Shown here in pieces: positions 20,900-33,544 of a stretch of DNA of 64,000 nt (position 1 is its first letter; each line of letters starts with the position of its first letter). Position numbers and translations under genes: made by a program. Origin of the DNA: Locusta migratoria (lineage: Eukaryota; Arthropoda; Insecta; Orthoptera; Acrididae); the NCBI GenBank assembly GCA_026315105.1, contig CM048750.1, forward strand, positions 168,916,549 through 168,980,548, read 5' to 3'. The notes under the pieces were generated by a model, which had not been told where the DNA came from, searched no databases, and saw nothing but the letters and a program-made list of their open reading frames with translations.

Positions 20900-21881
20900 G
20901 TAAAACTTTGTGGTGATGCCTCGTGTAAGGAGGAGAAATTCGTACCTTCAAGTTTCCGACTTTTGTAAAGGTCGGATTGTAGCTTATCGCGATTGCGATT
21001 TATCGTATCGCGACATTGCTGCTCGCGTTAGTCGCGATCCAGTGACTGTTAGCAGAATATGAAATCGGGGGATTCAGGAGGGCAATACGGAACGCCGTGC
21101 TCTATCCCAACGGCCTCATGTCACTAGCAGTCGAGATGACTGGCATCTTATCCGCATGGCTGTAATGGATCGTGCAGCCACAAATCGATCTGAGTCAACA
21201 GATGGGGACGTTTGCAAGACAACAATCATCTGCACGTACAGTTCGACAGGAGCGCCTGCGATGGGGTACGCAACGACGAACCTGAGTGCACTACTGGCAA
21301 AACGTCATTTTTTTCTGATGATTTCAGGTTCTGTTTACAGCATCATGATGATCGTATCCGTGTTTGGCGACATCGCGATGAACGCACATTGGAACCATGT
21401 ATTTGTTCGCCATACTGGCGCATCTCCCGACGTAATGGTATGGGGTGCCATTGGTTACACGTCTCGGTCACCTCTTGTTCGCATCGACGGTACTTTGAAC
21501 AGTGGCCGTTACATTTCAGATGTGTTACGACCCGTGGCTCTACCCTTCATTCGATTCTTGCGAAACCCTACATTTCAGCAGGATAATGCACGATTGCATG
21601 TTGCAGGTCCTGTCCGGGCCTTTCTGGATACAGAAAATGTTCGACTGCTGCCCTGGCCAGCACATTCTTCAGATCTTTCAACAACTGAAAACGTCTGGTC
21701 AATGGTGGCCGAGCAATTGGTTCGTCACAATACGCCAGTCACTTCTCTTGATGAACTGTGGTATCGTGTTGAAGCTGCATGGGCATTTGTACCTGTAAAC
21801 GCCATCCAAGCTCTGTTTGACTCAATGCCCAGGCGTATCAAGGCGGTTATTAAGGCCAGAGGTGGTTGTTCTAGGTACTGA
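20900..21881 (+). pseudogene. Tc1-type transposase (DD34E), frameshifted
   Basis: The open part (21156-21881) encodes DVMVWGAIGYTSRSPLVRID, PTFQQDNARLHVAGPVRAFL and SDLSTTENVWSMV, ending GGCSRY. The second catalytic Asp (QQDNARLH) and the Glu (STTEN) are separated by 34 residues, the DD34E spacing. The helix-turn-helix part upstream (about 20900-21150) and the first catalytic Asp region near 21320 are out of frame, and about 75 bp are missing near 21245. The C-terminal half is well preserved and the N-terminal half is not. Residue choice (TTEN instead of the usual PIEH) also differs from active Tc1 enzymes. Confidence 0.88.
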
Positions 21882-22262
21882 TTTCTCAGGATCTATGCAT
21901 CCAAATTGCGTGAAAATGTATTCACATGTCAGTGCTAGTGTAATATATTTGTCCAATGAATACCCGTTTATCATCGGCATTTCTTCTTGGTGTAGAAATT
22001 TGAATTGCCAGTAGTTATATTTGCAAAAATAATGCGATTTAACGATATCTGTGTGTCTGTCGGTCTGTAACGTGTTCCTACTCTTTAGGTACAACCGAAG
22101 TGCACCAAATTTTACATACAAAAGTGTTGACTGCCAGCGACCAAAACCTCCCTTCTTCAAATATTTACGACAAAAAATATTTTCGTAAGACTAAAACAAG
22201 GCCTTTGTAATGGCCTTCTGACAGCAGGAAATTTAACTGCAAATAAACCTTTCATATGACTC

Positions 22263-22264
<2 letters not shown>

Positions 22265-22318
<54 letters not shown>
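22265..22318. repeat. poly(T) tract, 54 nt
   Basis: Uninterrupted T run. It may be the poly(A) tail of a minus-strand retroposon whose body I do not recognise (22319 onward). Confidence 0.97.
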
Positions 22319-22319
<1 letters not shown>

Positions 22320-23315
22320 TGATTGAGATTGTTACCACGCTAAATACCATGGTCAAATGTTTACCTCTCTCGCCTTTGAATGATTGTTCAATAATTTTCT
22401 TACTGTCTGCTAATGATAGGACAACGCTTTCCCTTCTAGAACACTTACTGTGTGCCGCAAAATAAATTATAAAACACGCACAAGATAAGAGATAAGAAAT
22501 ATGGAGCGTATAGAGACGTACGCGTGAAGGTCATGACTGAGGAAGGCAGCATTCAATGCTGGGCACCACAAACACAAAAATACTAGTACTGAGCGTTCAT
22601 CAATGCACAGGCTGTATTTACTGTTCGCTGGAAGATTTCCTAAGAAGTGATTTTAGAACGATTTAAAAAAAACGTAAAAAAGGTCCTTCAATCCTTCCCG
22701 ATAATAGACGATCCGGTTGGTCGGAGTTCAGATAATTAAAGTTCTGCTTTAACTGCAATAGAGGCAAGAAGAAGAAGGAGAGAAAGAAGGCCATAAAAAA
22801 TCTAGACATAGTGAGGTTTCATCTGATACTGGAAGTACTGACAGGCGACAGCTACGCTGATAATGCCAAGTCTCCTTTAAAGGTCCACTCTTTGCATACT
22901 AAAGCTGCGTAGCGAGAAAGCATCATTGAGGAGAAACTTCCAGTTTTGAAGCAATTTAAGCTCCTCCAAACTCAATCTCGCTCTTTTGCGACTTGGATAA
23001 AAAGCTTTCTCGCATCCCATTCAAAGTTCCTTCACTTCAACTCGCTGTAATCCAGCTCTACATATTAAACGGATAGCACACAATTTCTTTGAAGGAACGT
23101 TGTTACCCGTTTATTCAGTGAGCGTATTTGAGGTGCGATTTTCAGTGTATTACGTAACTCATTTCTGCAGTTATAATACTAATCGCTATATGTTGCTATC
23201 GAAGTTTTCTTAATTAAGGAGAAGTTACTAGTGTTCAAATAAATGCACTGAGGAAAAGATACTATGACAACTAAATCATACGTTAAACATTGCTATGTGG
23301 TAATATCCGAGTTGT
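22319..23315. other. unassigned sequence
   Basis: No recognised gene or repeat. It may include the body of an unknown retrocopy ending in the poly(T) at 22265-22318. Confidence 0.45.
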
Positions 23316-23317
23316 TA

Positions 23318-23384
23318 CAGACGCATTCTCAGGGACTACCAGGCTGTACCCGCCGGAGGTTCAAGTTTTCCCTCGGTCATGTGT

Positions 23385-23455
<71 letters not shown>

Positions 23456-23501
23456 GTTCTTAGGTTAGTTTAATTTAGTTTGTACAAACGTTTGAACATT
23501 T
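23318..23501 (+). mobile_element. SINE family B, diverged, with expanded GT repeat
   Basis: The B-box region ccggaggttcaagttttccc, the body tgttcttaggttagtttaat and the end acgtttgaacattt are present. The short GT stretch typical of SINE B has expanded to about 70 bp (23379-23453). The tail hairpin part is missing. Confidence 0.8.
23379..23453 (+). repeat. (GT)n microsatellite
   Basis: Nearly perfect dinucleotide run inside a SINE B copy. Confidence 0.98.
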
Positions 23502-23819
23502 ATCGTTAGACATAAAACGAGGTTCGTAGTCAATCAAGTGTCAGTCAAGATGGCAATATCAACGTTATAGATTCATATATCACTTGTGTGATGTAGAGAA
23601 ATGAGGAATAAAGTGCATCCAATACAAATGGAAGGCACCAGTTCCGAATATTTCCCTCTCCAGGCTCCAGGAAACCAAGAAAGATTCTTTAGCAAAGATT
23701 ATTACCAACTTATCGTATTGAGCTAGTGTTTTTTTTTTTTTTTTCGTTTTTACGTTGACGGCAAAGAGCTCATACCAAACAACCACAAGATCATACGTCT
23801 GTTATTGATATACTGAATA

Positions 23820-26810
23820 TCATCATCATTAGAGGCTGGTTATAGAGTTCAATCTGGGGTATAGTCCCTATAATAAAATTCGTCCATGATCCCCTATTCA
23901 ATGCTAACATTGATGCCTCGTCTCATGTTATGCCTTTTGCTTCAAAGTCATTCTGCACCGAATCTAAGTACTTTCTTTTTGGTCTACCTCGACTCCTCTT
24001 TAACTCCGCTGCCGAGACTATGAGTCTCTTAGGTAACCTTGCTTCTCCCATACTTGTAACATGACCTCACCATCTCAGCCTATTCGCTCTAACTGCTTCA
24101 TCTATTGTGTTCATTCTCAGTTTTGCTTTAATTTCTTCATTATGGATACTCTCCTGCCATTTTCCCATCTATTAGTTCCTGCAATCATTCTTGCTACTTT
24201 CATATATAAATTCAACCTTACCAATAAGGTAACCTGTCTCCACGCAGTTTCACTCCCATACAGCAAAGTTGGTCGAATGATAGAGCGGTACACCGCTAAC
24301 TTAGTCTTGGTACTGACTTCCTACTTGCAGAAGAGAGTAGATCATAGCTGAGCACTCACTGCATTAGGTTTTCTACACCAAGATTCAAGTTCTTTCATTA
24401 TTTTGCCATCCTGTGAGAAAATAAACCTAGGTACTTGAAACTGTCTATCTGTTCTTTGTTCCTCCTATTTGGCACTCATCTGTTTAAAACTTTTTTTCAA
24501 AGAAATTACTTTTGTTTTGGAGACGCTGATCTTCATATCATAACATATACACCTCTGATAGAGCTCTGAAATGTTAGTTTGCAACCTTTCAATCGAATCT
24601 GCTATCACAATTAAGTCATCTGCATATGCGAGACGGCTTATTTTGTTTTCGCCTACTTTAATCACGCTCTGCCTGTCTACTGTTTTCAATATATGATCCA
24701 TGAATAGCATGACCAATAGTGGTGACAGGTTACAGCCTTGTCTTAACCCTGAAACTACGCTGAAGCATGAATTTAAATTGCCGTCTACTCTAACTGCTGC
24801 CCGACAGTCTACGTAAAGATCTTTAACTGCCTGCAGAAGTTTGCCTCAACTACCATAATCTTGTAGGACAGTGAACAGCTTCCTCCCAGGAACACAAAGC
24901 CCTTTCTAGATCAACAAAGCATAGATACAGTTCTCTGTCCCACTCATAGCACTTCTCCATTATCTGCCGTAAGCTAAGGTCTTGTCCTGACAGCCTCTAA
25001 GAGGCCTAAACCCACACTGATTCTCATCCAACTTGTCTTCAACTAATACTCGCACTCTCCTTTCAACAATACCTGAGATTATTTTTCCCACAACGCTAAT
25101 TAAAGAGATACCTCGATAGTAGTTTCAATATTTTCTGTTTTCATGTTTGAAAACTGGCGTGGTTACCGCTTTAGTCCAGTCGGACGGAACCTGCCTCGAT
25201 TCCCACGCCTTTTTAGTTGTCTGTGTAACTGCTTGAGACCTGACATTCCACTGTATTTGACGAATTCCGGCTTAATTTCATCCACCCCAGCAATCATTTG
25301 GCCATTCTCTCCGATTTCTCAAATGTGATCCCGTTTTCATCATCATTCCTATCACATTCTACCTCAAAATCTGGCACATCATTGAACGTTTCACCTACAT
25401 TGAGTAATTCTTCAAAATATTCCTTCCATCTGCCCAAAGCATCAACAAGATTCACTAGCACCTTTCCTGACCTGTCCAAAACACTTGTTAATTACTTCAT
25501 CCCTCCCTTTCGAAGACTTATAATTACGCTACAGAATGGTTTTACCGCGGCTTGACCCACAGTTCCTAGCTTATTTTCAAAGTCTTCCCATGATTTCTGC
25601 TTGGATTCTGCAATTATCCGTTTGGCTTTGTTTCTTTCTTCAACATAACTTTCTCTGTCTGCCTGATTTCTAGTATGCAGCCATTTTTCGAATGCCTTCT
25701 TTTTATTTTTACAAGCTGCCTTGACTGTGTCATTCCATCAGGCTGTCTGCTTCTTCCTGCCTTAAAACACTACTGTTCCGAGACATTCTCTAGCCACTTC
25801 TAGTAGTGTGTCCCTGCACCTTTTCCATACTTCTTCCAGTGACTGTAAATGACAACATACAACTAACTGATACCATTTTGAGACCATTGTTATGTATTTG
25901 TGCCTAATTTCCTTGTCCTGAAGCTTCTCCACGCTTATCCTTCTATATGTGGACGTGAATTTCTTCACTTTTGACTCTCACAAAACCAGTTTGACTGCAG
26001 ATGAAATAATTATCAGTATCATCGAAGAATCCTCCGTGAACATGTGTGTCCTTGACTACCTTCTTGTGTTCCTGATCTGTTATTATATAGTCAATAACAA
26101 ATCTGGTTCCTCTACCTTTCCAAGTATACCGGTGAATGTCCTTATGCTTGAAAATGGAGTTTGTGATAACTAAGCCCATATTGGCACAGAAATGATGGTC
26201 CGTTTATGTTGGTCTCCATAACCGCTACAAACTTACTGTCCGATTTCCTATATTGGCATTGAAGTCACTACATCACTGAGTGCGTTGCACAATCTGTCCA
26301 TCTCATCTTGACCTGCCCCTTCACAGGGAAATACACTGACCCAATCCTAATTTTCCTGCTGGAGGTGGCAAAATCTATTCACGTCATTCGTTCATTTACA
26401 TCATTGCAATTATGCTGGGTTCGATTGCTTTCCTAATGTAAAGGCTTACACCCCATTGCGCTCCCCCGGCTTTGACTCCTGGCAGGTAGACCTTGTATTC
26501 TCCGACTTCGTCCTCTTTTTCTCCCCTTACTCTAACGTCACTAACAGCTGAAACATCTAACCCCATCTTACTTGAAGCTTTTGCCAGCTCTACATTCTTC
26601 CCTGTGTAATCTCGGCTGATATTAATAACTCCCCATCTCTTTCCAGATCGTTTGCCAAGATTTATCTGAAGAGTCCCTGATTAGTCAGTTCTAGGTGGGA
26701 CTCCGTCACCTCCAAATATCCGAGGCGTTTTGCACTGATTGTTGCCAGCATCATACCGAAGTACCTGGGAAGAGGTTGCTAGCTTTACTTCCCACTGTCG
26801 ACTGACGTAA
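23820..26810 (-). pseudogene. RTE-type LINE, nearly complete but decayed
   Basis: Read on the minus strand from 26810 down, an endonuclease region near 26180-25945 gives HKDIHRYTWKGRGTRFVIDY. A linker follows with RKCRDTLLEVARECLG-like sequence at about 25800. WKEYFEELLNVGETFNDV is at about 25430. RT motifs run through 25100-24700, where a plus-strand gccgtctactctaactgctg region precedes AYADDLIVIADS (catalytic YADD, about 24620). The thumb and C-terminal region lie down to 23820. Frame changes and stops occur every few hundred bases. The length of about 3 kb is close to the usual 3-3.5 kb of this LINE type. It is a dead full-length-class copy. Confidence 0.85.
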
Positions 26811-27585
26811 TTTTATCAGTAAGGCCTTATAAATTGATCATTATTTTTTCGTAATCTGTCACCATCAGAATTTAAACAACGTTGACGTTACAAAACGAAG
26901 GCAATATAAAGAACAAAATCTATATAAGATCCAGATACCAACTAACACCAACTCACGATCCGCCCAGGAAGACGCGACAGCATCTCACTTTGTAAACCTA
27001 TTCCATCGGTTGCGACACTGCAACTTGTGTACATCAGAGAAAGACAGCTTCAGGTGACGGGACGTGTCAGGAGAAGCAAGCTTGTCCCATCCTGCGGCGT
27101 GGAGCGTGGGTTGCGTACTACGGTGTTGCCTATACAAACGGCGCGTGGGCACCGATACAGGAAGGTTCAGTGGGCAGCAGTGTGTTCAATGACAATAACA
27201 CGGAGAGCCGAGTAAAACAGAGCGGCCAGGTTTTCTGTCCGTATGTCAAAATCTTTCTCTGTTTGAGCAATGTGATGAAGTTGGAAAATCTTTTGTACCT
27301 TATGAAGAACTACATGTGTATTAAAAATGTAATTTACGGTGGCATTATTCAGTGTTGTTCAACGTATCAGAGTAACGAAGCCCCATGTACGTCATTTAAA
27401 ACTAAATTCTCGCGTGACAGGTTAATTTTAGTATCTATCGCTTTTAATCGTCGATGATGATGTACCACACACACACACACACACACATACACACATACAC
27501 ACAGACACACACCACACACACGCACACCATGTAGTAATAACAGCTTTTCGATTCTATTTTTGCAGTGTCATAAACAATGAATTTT
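26811..27585. other. unassigned sequence with (AC)n
   Basis: No gene recognised. A (CA)n-rich microsatellite is at about 27463-27530. Confidence 0.5.
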
Positions 27586-27589
27586 ATGA

Positions 27590-28072
27590 GTTGTGCATTC
27601 TTTCTCAAGACCAACCAAGTGATTTAGGAGGAAATATGCAACATTTTCGCTTGATGTAGCATTTTCTCTCGCTTCTCTTGTTTATTCAAAAATGTTTGTA
27701 TAGTCTATGGGACTTAACTACGGGGTCATCAGTCCCTAAACTTACAAACTATTTATGAACTACTTACAAACTAGGACGGCACAAATATCCATGCCCGAGG
27801 TGGGATTCGAACCCCCGACCGTAGTGGCCGTGCAGACCGTGACTGGAGCGCCTCAGTCTCCTCGGCCACCGCGGCCGGCCATTGTTTATTACGTCATATC
27901 TCGTGAACTATGTGTTTTACGTGATTCTTACACTTACGGTGACCGTCCTCATAGATGGAAGCTTACGTGTGCTAAATTTCATAACGATTGGAACAAACCT
28001 GTAGATGTATATGCAATGCGTACACACAAACACACACACGAACACACTGACACACTGATTTATATGTAAAGA
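27590..28072 (-). mobile_element. Helitron-like fragment (5' part)
   Basis: This matches the 5' part of the Helitron at 33857-34869 (shared: gacgtcatatctcgtgaact, gattcttacacttacgg, gcttacgtgt, aaatttcataa). Its minus-strand 5' edge is TCTTTACATATAAATC preceded by A, a typical Helitron start. The 3' hairpin end is absent. A SINE A interrupts it. Confidence 0.65.
27687..27881 (-). mobile_element. SINE family A, full length
   Basis: Complete copy. The TSD ttgtttatt is at 27678-27686 and 27882-27890, within the Helitron-like sequence. Confidence 0.93.
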
Positions 28073-30045
28073 TGGTTGAACTTGACTAAAAGTGGAGGTT
28101 GGTTGATAGACGGTTCAGGAAACATCGATCTGGTAATGTGGAGATAGAAATATTAGAAATGTGCCAAAGCTGCAAGAGGGCTCTGTTGCATATGGAATGC
28201 GACAGCTACAGAGCAGAGCTGCATCTCGCCATACTTCGTACTGAAGAACGCACCAAAACAATGGCGTGGTGTATCTGTAAGGTGGGTCGTATACAACGAA
28301 CTAGCACAGTCTAACACATACAGTCACGACACTCCCGCAAATTTTTGTTATACACTACGACTGCAGCGCTCCAAGCGGCCGGTAATCTACATTTCTGAAT
28401 ACGATAGTTGATGAGTGTGAATAATATCGTTTGTATTGACTTTTACAGACTTTTCGCACTAGAGAACGTATGTAGTGCCATAAAAATAGGAAATAATTTA
28501 AAATTAGCTCCACCTTTGTCTATTAGCTTTACAGAGATCCCTGATAAGGTACGAAAAGGTACATTGCATGACAGTTTATTTACAATTATCTTGTAATCTA
28601 CAGGCTTTTACTGAATAATATCATTTTCTATTAAAAATAAGAAATGGCTAAGAAACACCGGAAGACCTGACCTGTGGCAGAAAGTTGTCGCTTTTCTACT
28701 CAGTAACGTTAAGGCTTCTTCACTACAATTCCATTAAAGTCAGTGAGGTTGGAACGTAGGAAACGCATATAGAATGAAATAACTGCAGTATTTAACGTAT
28801 CAAAGCAGCCACCACAGCTGTAGCTGAAGGGAAAACGTGACAGACCCGGAAAGAAAACGGAAAAAGCAATCAAACCGTTTTCAACAAAGAAGAAACCAAT
28901 TCTACAATTGTTGCTACAACTGAACCACAAACGGCAAGAATCTTCAAGACATTGTCTTCTTCAGCTAAAGTGATGACACTCAAACGAATATGCGCGTATC
29001 AGAAAGACGAGTGAAACCAAAAAATGTGCGAATCATAAGACTACACACCGAACTGATTGTGTCCAGAAACTCTTGTCATAGTAAGAACACACCAAAATAG
29101 AAATTTATGTTTCTCTTATGTTTATATTCTACTTACTTTCAGGGTAATAAGCTCCAAAATAACACATATTCGTAAGTATTTGTTCATGATGAAGTTGATC
29201 ATTACACCTCTGAATCAGTTAAAATCGACTGTTTTTACATTAATGTCCATGTTATGTATATCTCTTAATGTTTTACTAGTGCTTGTAACGCAAAAACTAT
29301 ACCAACTATTTCGTTAATTACGCACAGTAATAATTATAAACAAACATCAGTCCTACGGCTGCTTTCCCACCACTAGGAGCGCTAGTGTCGCTGCAACTGT
29401 TAGTGGGTAACAACTTACACAGCAGTGAGTGTCGCGACTGTATATGTTAGACTGTGGAACTAGTATGACACAGTTTAAAGGAGTGCACCGCAGTCGAGTG
29501 GTAACGGCAGACGTTACATTTTTAAACTTCTGTCAAATTTTTAAGATCGTGCCATTAGTTTAGTCTCAGACAGTTAAAGGCAGTGGAATTCGTTTTGAAT
29601 ACTCACTTTGGCAGCAAATTCTACACTGGCTGAGAATATCGGAACTGGGGCGCGCTGAGTGCTTAAGAGGCTCTCTCCTCGAACTGGACCCGTATCTCGC
29701 AGGAAGCGAATCCTGCGGATGACTGCACTGATACCGCTACTGTGTCTCTACTGTTCTGTCAGGGGCAAGCATATTATAGTTTAAACAGTAGTAGTTTAGT
29801 AATTTCGAGCTGCCGATAGATTGTTACAATATGTGAAGCTGTTGTAAGACGCTACACTTACGTTGCGCTTCAGTTTCATGAGTATAATTTTTGTGAATAT
29901 TTTGTAGGAAGTAGTGTCTGTACACGTACCTCTGATGTTCTCTCCTTGCAAAGAGAGCCACAACAAGATTTCTCAATATCATATTTGCAACTATAAGTTG
30001 TTGTTTCGAAAGAGGTTAACCTATCACTAGGATTAAATAGAGTTT
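28073..30045. other. unassigned sequence
   Basis: About 2 kb in which I recognise no repeat family and no convincing frame. Short open frames (28099-28314, 29057-29317) lack motifs. Confidence 0.45.
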
Positions 30046-30095
30046 TATTCCCGAAACAAACGGTTTGTCATTACATTATGCCATCATCAGATCTT
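30046..30095 (-). repeat. degenerate hammerhead-like segment
   Basis: On the minus strand CTGATGA is intact (30090 to 30084) and is followed by a possible stem ggcat/atgac. The expected GAA is replaced (ac-aaa), and the following aaccgtttgtt is only partly self-complementary. It is kept as a relic because of its similarity to the motifs at 32.1 and 37.1 kb. Confidence 0.35.
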
Positions 30096-30255
30096 ACGTA
30101 GTAACCTAGTAGCTCAGCGTTCACTACGAGACAAAATTTGAAGCAAAGACGAACCGGTTTTGCGTGTTATTTTCTCCTTTAGTAGGAGCCAAGCGCTATG
30201 TTACCATAGAGGGTCTGATGAACACAGATTTGAATGTCGAAACCATAGTGTTTGC

Positions 30256-31190
30256 CTTTCATCTACATCTGCACCTACATCTACATAGATACTTTGCAAA
30301 TCACATTTAAGTGCCTGGCAGAGGATTCATCAACCACTTTCATAACTTTTCTGTACCGTTCCATTCTCTAATAGCGAGCGGGAAGAAAGAAAACCTAAAT
30401 CGTTCCGTTTTCGATCTGATTTCTCTTATTTTAATGGTATGGTCATTCTCCCTATATAGGTGGGAGCTAGCAAAATATTTTCACATTCAGAAGTAAAAGT
30501 CGGTGATTGAAACTTCGCAAACAGATCACGCCGCAATGAATAATGCCTTTCTTTTAATGATTTCCACCCCAATTCGTGCAACATTTCCGTGACGCTTTCC
30601 CCGGTAACGTGATAAAACAAAACGAGCTGCCCTTCTCTGAACCTTCTCAATATCTTCCGTCAGTCCCACCTGGTGAGGGTCCGACAATGGACAACAGAAC
30701 TCCAAGAGAGGACGCACAAGTGTGATGTAGGCAGTCTCTTTTTAGCGGAGCTGGTGCATCTTCGAAGCGTTCTGCCAATGAAACGTAATCTTTGGCTCGC
30801 CTTCCCCACAATATTTTCAGTGTGTTCTCTCCAGTCTAAGTTGTTCGTAATTGCAACTCCTAGGTATTTGGCAGACTTTACGACCTTAAGGTTTGACAGA
30901 TTTATCGCGTTATTGAAGTTCAGCGGATTTCTTTTAGTGGTCATGTGCATTACTTCGCACTTTTCTTTATTTAGTGTCAATTGCCAATTTTCGCACCACG
31001 TAGAAATTTTGTCCAAATCGCTTTTCAGTTGCTTTTGATCCTCTGTTGACTTCGCTAACCAATAAGCGACAGCATCATCTGCCAACAGTCTCCTAGATCG
31101 TTTATAAACACAAGGGAGAGTAGGGGGCCTATAACGCTTCCCTGGGGAACGCCAGATATCACTTCTGTTTTAATCAATGACAATTACAAC
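30256..31190 (-). pseudogene. CR1/Jockey-type LINE RT relic with GATGTA-type tail
   Basis: On the minus strand the sequence gives GVPQGSVIGPLLSLVFINDL (RT motif around 31150) and then ADDAVAYWLAKSTEDQK (part of the FADD box). LDKISTWCENWQLTLNKEKC, VVKSAKYLGVAITNNLDWRE and KASQRLRFIGRTLRRC follow, and then a C-terminal region broken by frameshifts near 30700. The 3' end at 30256-30290 is a (GATGTA)-like repeat (catctacatc on the plus strand). The same family occurs at 33545-33840 and 38690-39470. This copy is 5'-truncated before the FLDFRKAFD motif. Confidence 0.87.
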
Positions 31191-32095
31191 GAACTGTGTC
31201 CATTGCTGATGTACATCTTATTCCCTCCTTTGAAGTCACTGTGCATTTTACTCAAGTTCTCTTCGAAGCAATGCCCCTAAAAAATTATTTCTTCTCCCTA
31301 TAGTTATCTTCCTCCATTTTTTTTTGTTACTTTTTAGGGCCTAATTCTAGTAACTATCGTCTGATCAATCTAAGAGTTGTATACAGTATACAGTACCTTG
31401 AACAAAAATTTTCTCAGAATGTCGAATAGTGCACTCCAGACTACACTGCCTGAAGTTCGACCTAAGTTGATAAAACCTTTGCCTTCTTTAACCTGTCATT
31501 AAAATCAAATGGTACATTCTGCACTCATGGGGTCATCAGTAGTTCTGAGAAAATACCAACAAAAGTTCCGGACAATACCCTCTGTCTCAAGCACTCTTGA
31601 TTCGTTCAGTCGATTACGACGTCCGTGACCCAGTGAATAAAGCACGCGAGTTTCTTCTGTCCTGCACATTCTTCCTCAGACTTTCCAGATTGGAGTCCGG
31701 AACTTCTGCGATGCCATTGATCCATCTCATTCTTTACCGGCCTGTTCTCTTTGTGCAGTCGATCTTCTGCAGTATTCACATCTTAAACAATGTCTTCTCG
31801 TAATTTTACCAAAGTAGATCAGTTTTTGTCACAATATAATCTTGTTTTATTTTCTCTAATATTCACCTACTCGTTCTGTTTTTAGTATGTGACATTCTGA
31901 GTTTCCCCCAACACCGCAGCAGTGAGAAATTTCAATGTTACGTCGTCAGCCTTTCTTACGATTCAGGTCTCATATTGTTAGATTTCGCAAGATTTTATTT
32001 ATTTGGTTTCCATGTTAACTGATTCCTCCGTCGGTTCTTGGTAAAAGCAATTATTATAGAAATTAAAATAGTGAATTTTTAATTTGTTCTACAGC
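31191..32095. other. unassigned AT-rich sequence
   Basis: Nothing recognised. Confidence 0.45.
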
Positions 32096-32104
32096 TTTGT
32101 TTAT

Positions 32105-32145
32105 TTTGTTAATCGATTTTCGGCTTCTTAGGCCATCATCAAACA
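32105..32145 (-). repeat. degenerate hammerhead-like motif
   Basis: The minus strand reads TTGATGA (C3 is T) at 32142-32136. A stem II of ggc/gcc around ctaagaa is followed by GAA at 32121-32119, the perfect palindrome AATCGATT (32111-32118) as stem III, and A at the cleavage position. Only C3 departs from the core consensus. Confidence 0.45.
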
Positions 32146-32164
32146 TATACTGAAGTTTAGTCAA

Positions 32165-32640
32165 AAACGTGCGTTCTCAACAAGAGATGTTACATGCAGA
32201 GATATAAATTATCTTCTTTGATGGGGTAGGTAAAGTGTAAATGAATATTTAAATGAAATATGTAGGTTTATAGTACTGCAAAAGGGAACATAGATACTAT
32301 ATATCGAGAAACAGTGCAAACATAACAAATTCTTGACAACAATGACTATTCTGAATAAAATAAAATTAAACAAGAATCTAAAGATTGAAGCGTTGTTCAA
32401 AACACAAGGTGACACAAAATCTAAGAGAAATAGAATAAATATTATAAACCTGGGACACTGTTATAATTAAATAAACGAATAGACAAAAATAGAGGGGTGG
32501 GATGGGAGGGTATAAGTGGGGTGAATTGGAAATTGTGAAGCTTAACAAATCGAAGGTATGCACTCAAACTGAAAAACGGTGATAACAAACATATCGTATT
32601 ATAGTGATCACAGTTAAATAAAGAATTAATGTAAGGACAG
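32165..32640. repeat. unnamed interspersed repeat, copy 1
   Basis: AT-rich, no coding potential. It aligns over about 450 bp with 38229-38680 (shared: ataaattatcttcttt, aaaataaaattaaacaagaa, aacctgggacactgttataa, tatagtgatcaca). In this copy the site tcaacaagagatgt is uninterrupted. The corresponding site in copy 2 is occupied by a foldback element. Confidence 0.8.
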
Positions 32641-32694
32641 AGTACATTTGAATTTGAAATATTAATACTAACAAAGAAAGATACAAAGCAGGTA

Positions 32695-33250
32695 CGATGC
32701 ATTGGAAAGCTAGACTGGTATTAACACAGAATGTAGGTAAACAGTTGCTGTACCAAATTTAAATTAGATTTAGAACTTCATATCAGTAAAGTTATTGTAA
32801 GACGAAAGTACTTAAACCTATTACAAACACATGCTGACGCAAAAGCAGAGTAAGGTCAAACGAGAAGGTACAAGAATTCGCGGAATAAAATGGAACAGGC
32901 CTATATCTTCTTATTTTACCTTACTCTGTTTCTGAGTAAGCATATGTTTGTAATAGGATTCAGTACTTCAGTCTTGCAATTCGTGCGCATTGGGGCGAAC
33001 ATGATGCGGTGCGCGCGGCCGTTCGCCGTCGGGGGTTCGAGTCCCCCCTCGGACATGGATATTTGTGTTGTCCTTAGGCTAGTTTACTTTAGTTTAAGTA
33101 ATTTGTAAGCTACGGACTAATAACCCAGCAGTTGAGTCCGATAGATTTACAAACGTTTGATCATTTTAAAGTTGAAAATTTAATTTAAATTTAGGACAGT
33201 CACTGTTTACCAACTTTCTATTTTAATACCAGTCTAGCTTTCCAATGTAT
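32695..33250. mobile_element. foldback element with SINE B in right arm
   Basis: Left arm 32695-32880 and right arm 32895-33250 are inverted copies. Examples are attggaaagctagactggta and its complement taccagtctagctttccaat, and the pair around cctattacaaaca. The right arm is interrupted by a SINE B. Confidence 0.8.
32985..33168 (+). mobile_element. SINE family B-like copy
   Basis: The B box gggttcgagtcc, body tgttgtccttaggctagttt and tail cggactaataacc...gtccgatag are present. The head is partly diverged (gcgcgcggccgttcgccgtc). The tail hairpin is CGGAC...GTCCG. Confidence 0.85.
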
Positions 33251-33308
33251 TACATCTGTTTTAATATTACCTGACATAGTCTGGTCTGGAGGGGATCTAA
33301 TCGTTTTA

Positions 33309-33492
33309 TAGTTTTCAAAATGACAAGCCTAGATCGCACACTAACAATTTAATAAATGACGACCGGTTTCGGTGCACTGTGTCACCATCATATATGTGAT
33401 CAGATTATGGTGACACAGTGCATCGAAACCGGTCGTCATTTAATTAATTGTTCGTGTGCGATCTTGGCTTGTCATTTTGAAAACTATACATC
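33309..33492. mobile_element. short foldback with hammerhead-like arms
   Basis: Two inverted arms of about 85 bp (33309-33393 and about 33408-33492) share gacgaccggtttcggtgcac and flanks up to gttttcaaaatgacaag. In each arm the order ggtg...cacc (stem II), GAA, ACCGGT, C matches the 3' half of the hammerhead-like motif. The 5' core is only partly kept (ATGATGG or CAGATTA). Confidence 0.75.
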
Positions 33493-33544
33493 ATTTTTGT
33501 ATCTTTCTTTTTTAGTACTAATATTACAAATTATTCGGTTCTCT

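Larger units (their letters stand above)
20520..22017 (+). mobile_element. Tc1-like transposon copy 2, with both ends
   Basis: The left end cactcctggccattaaaatg at 20522 pairs with the complement of gaattgccagtagtt at about 22015, and TA flanks each side. A SINE A (20585-20734) sits near the left end. The transposase region is in the pseudogene entry. Compared with copy 1, about 75 bp are deleted near 21245. Confidence 0.9.

Noticed and set aside
22256..22465. Open frame with a long Phe run
   Set aside because: It is the translation of the 54-nt T tract. The same applies to frames at 51389-51707 and 4683-4904.
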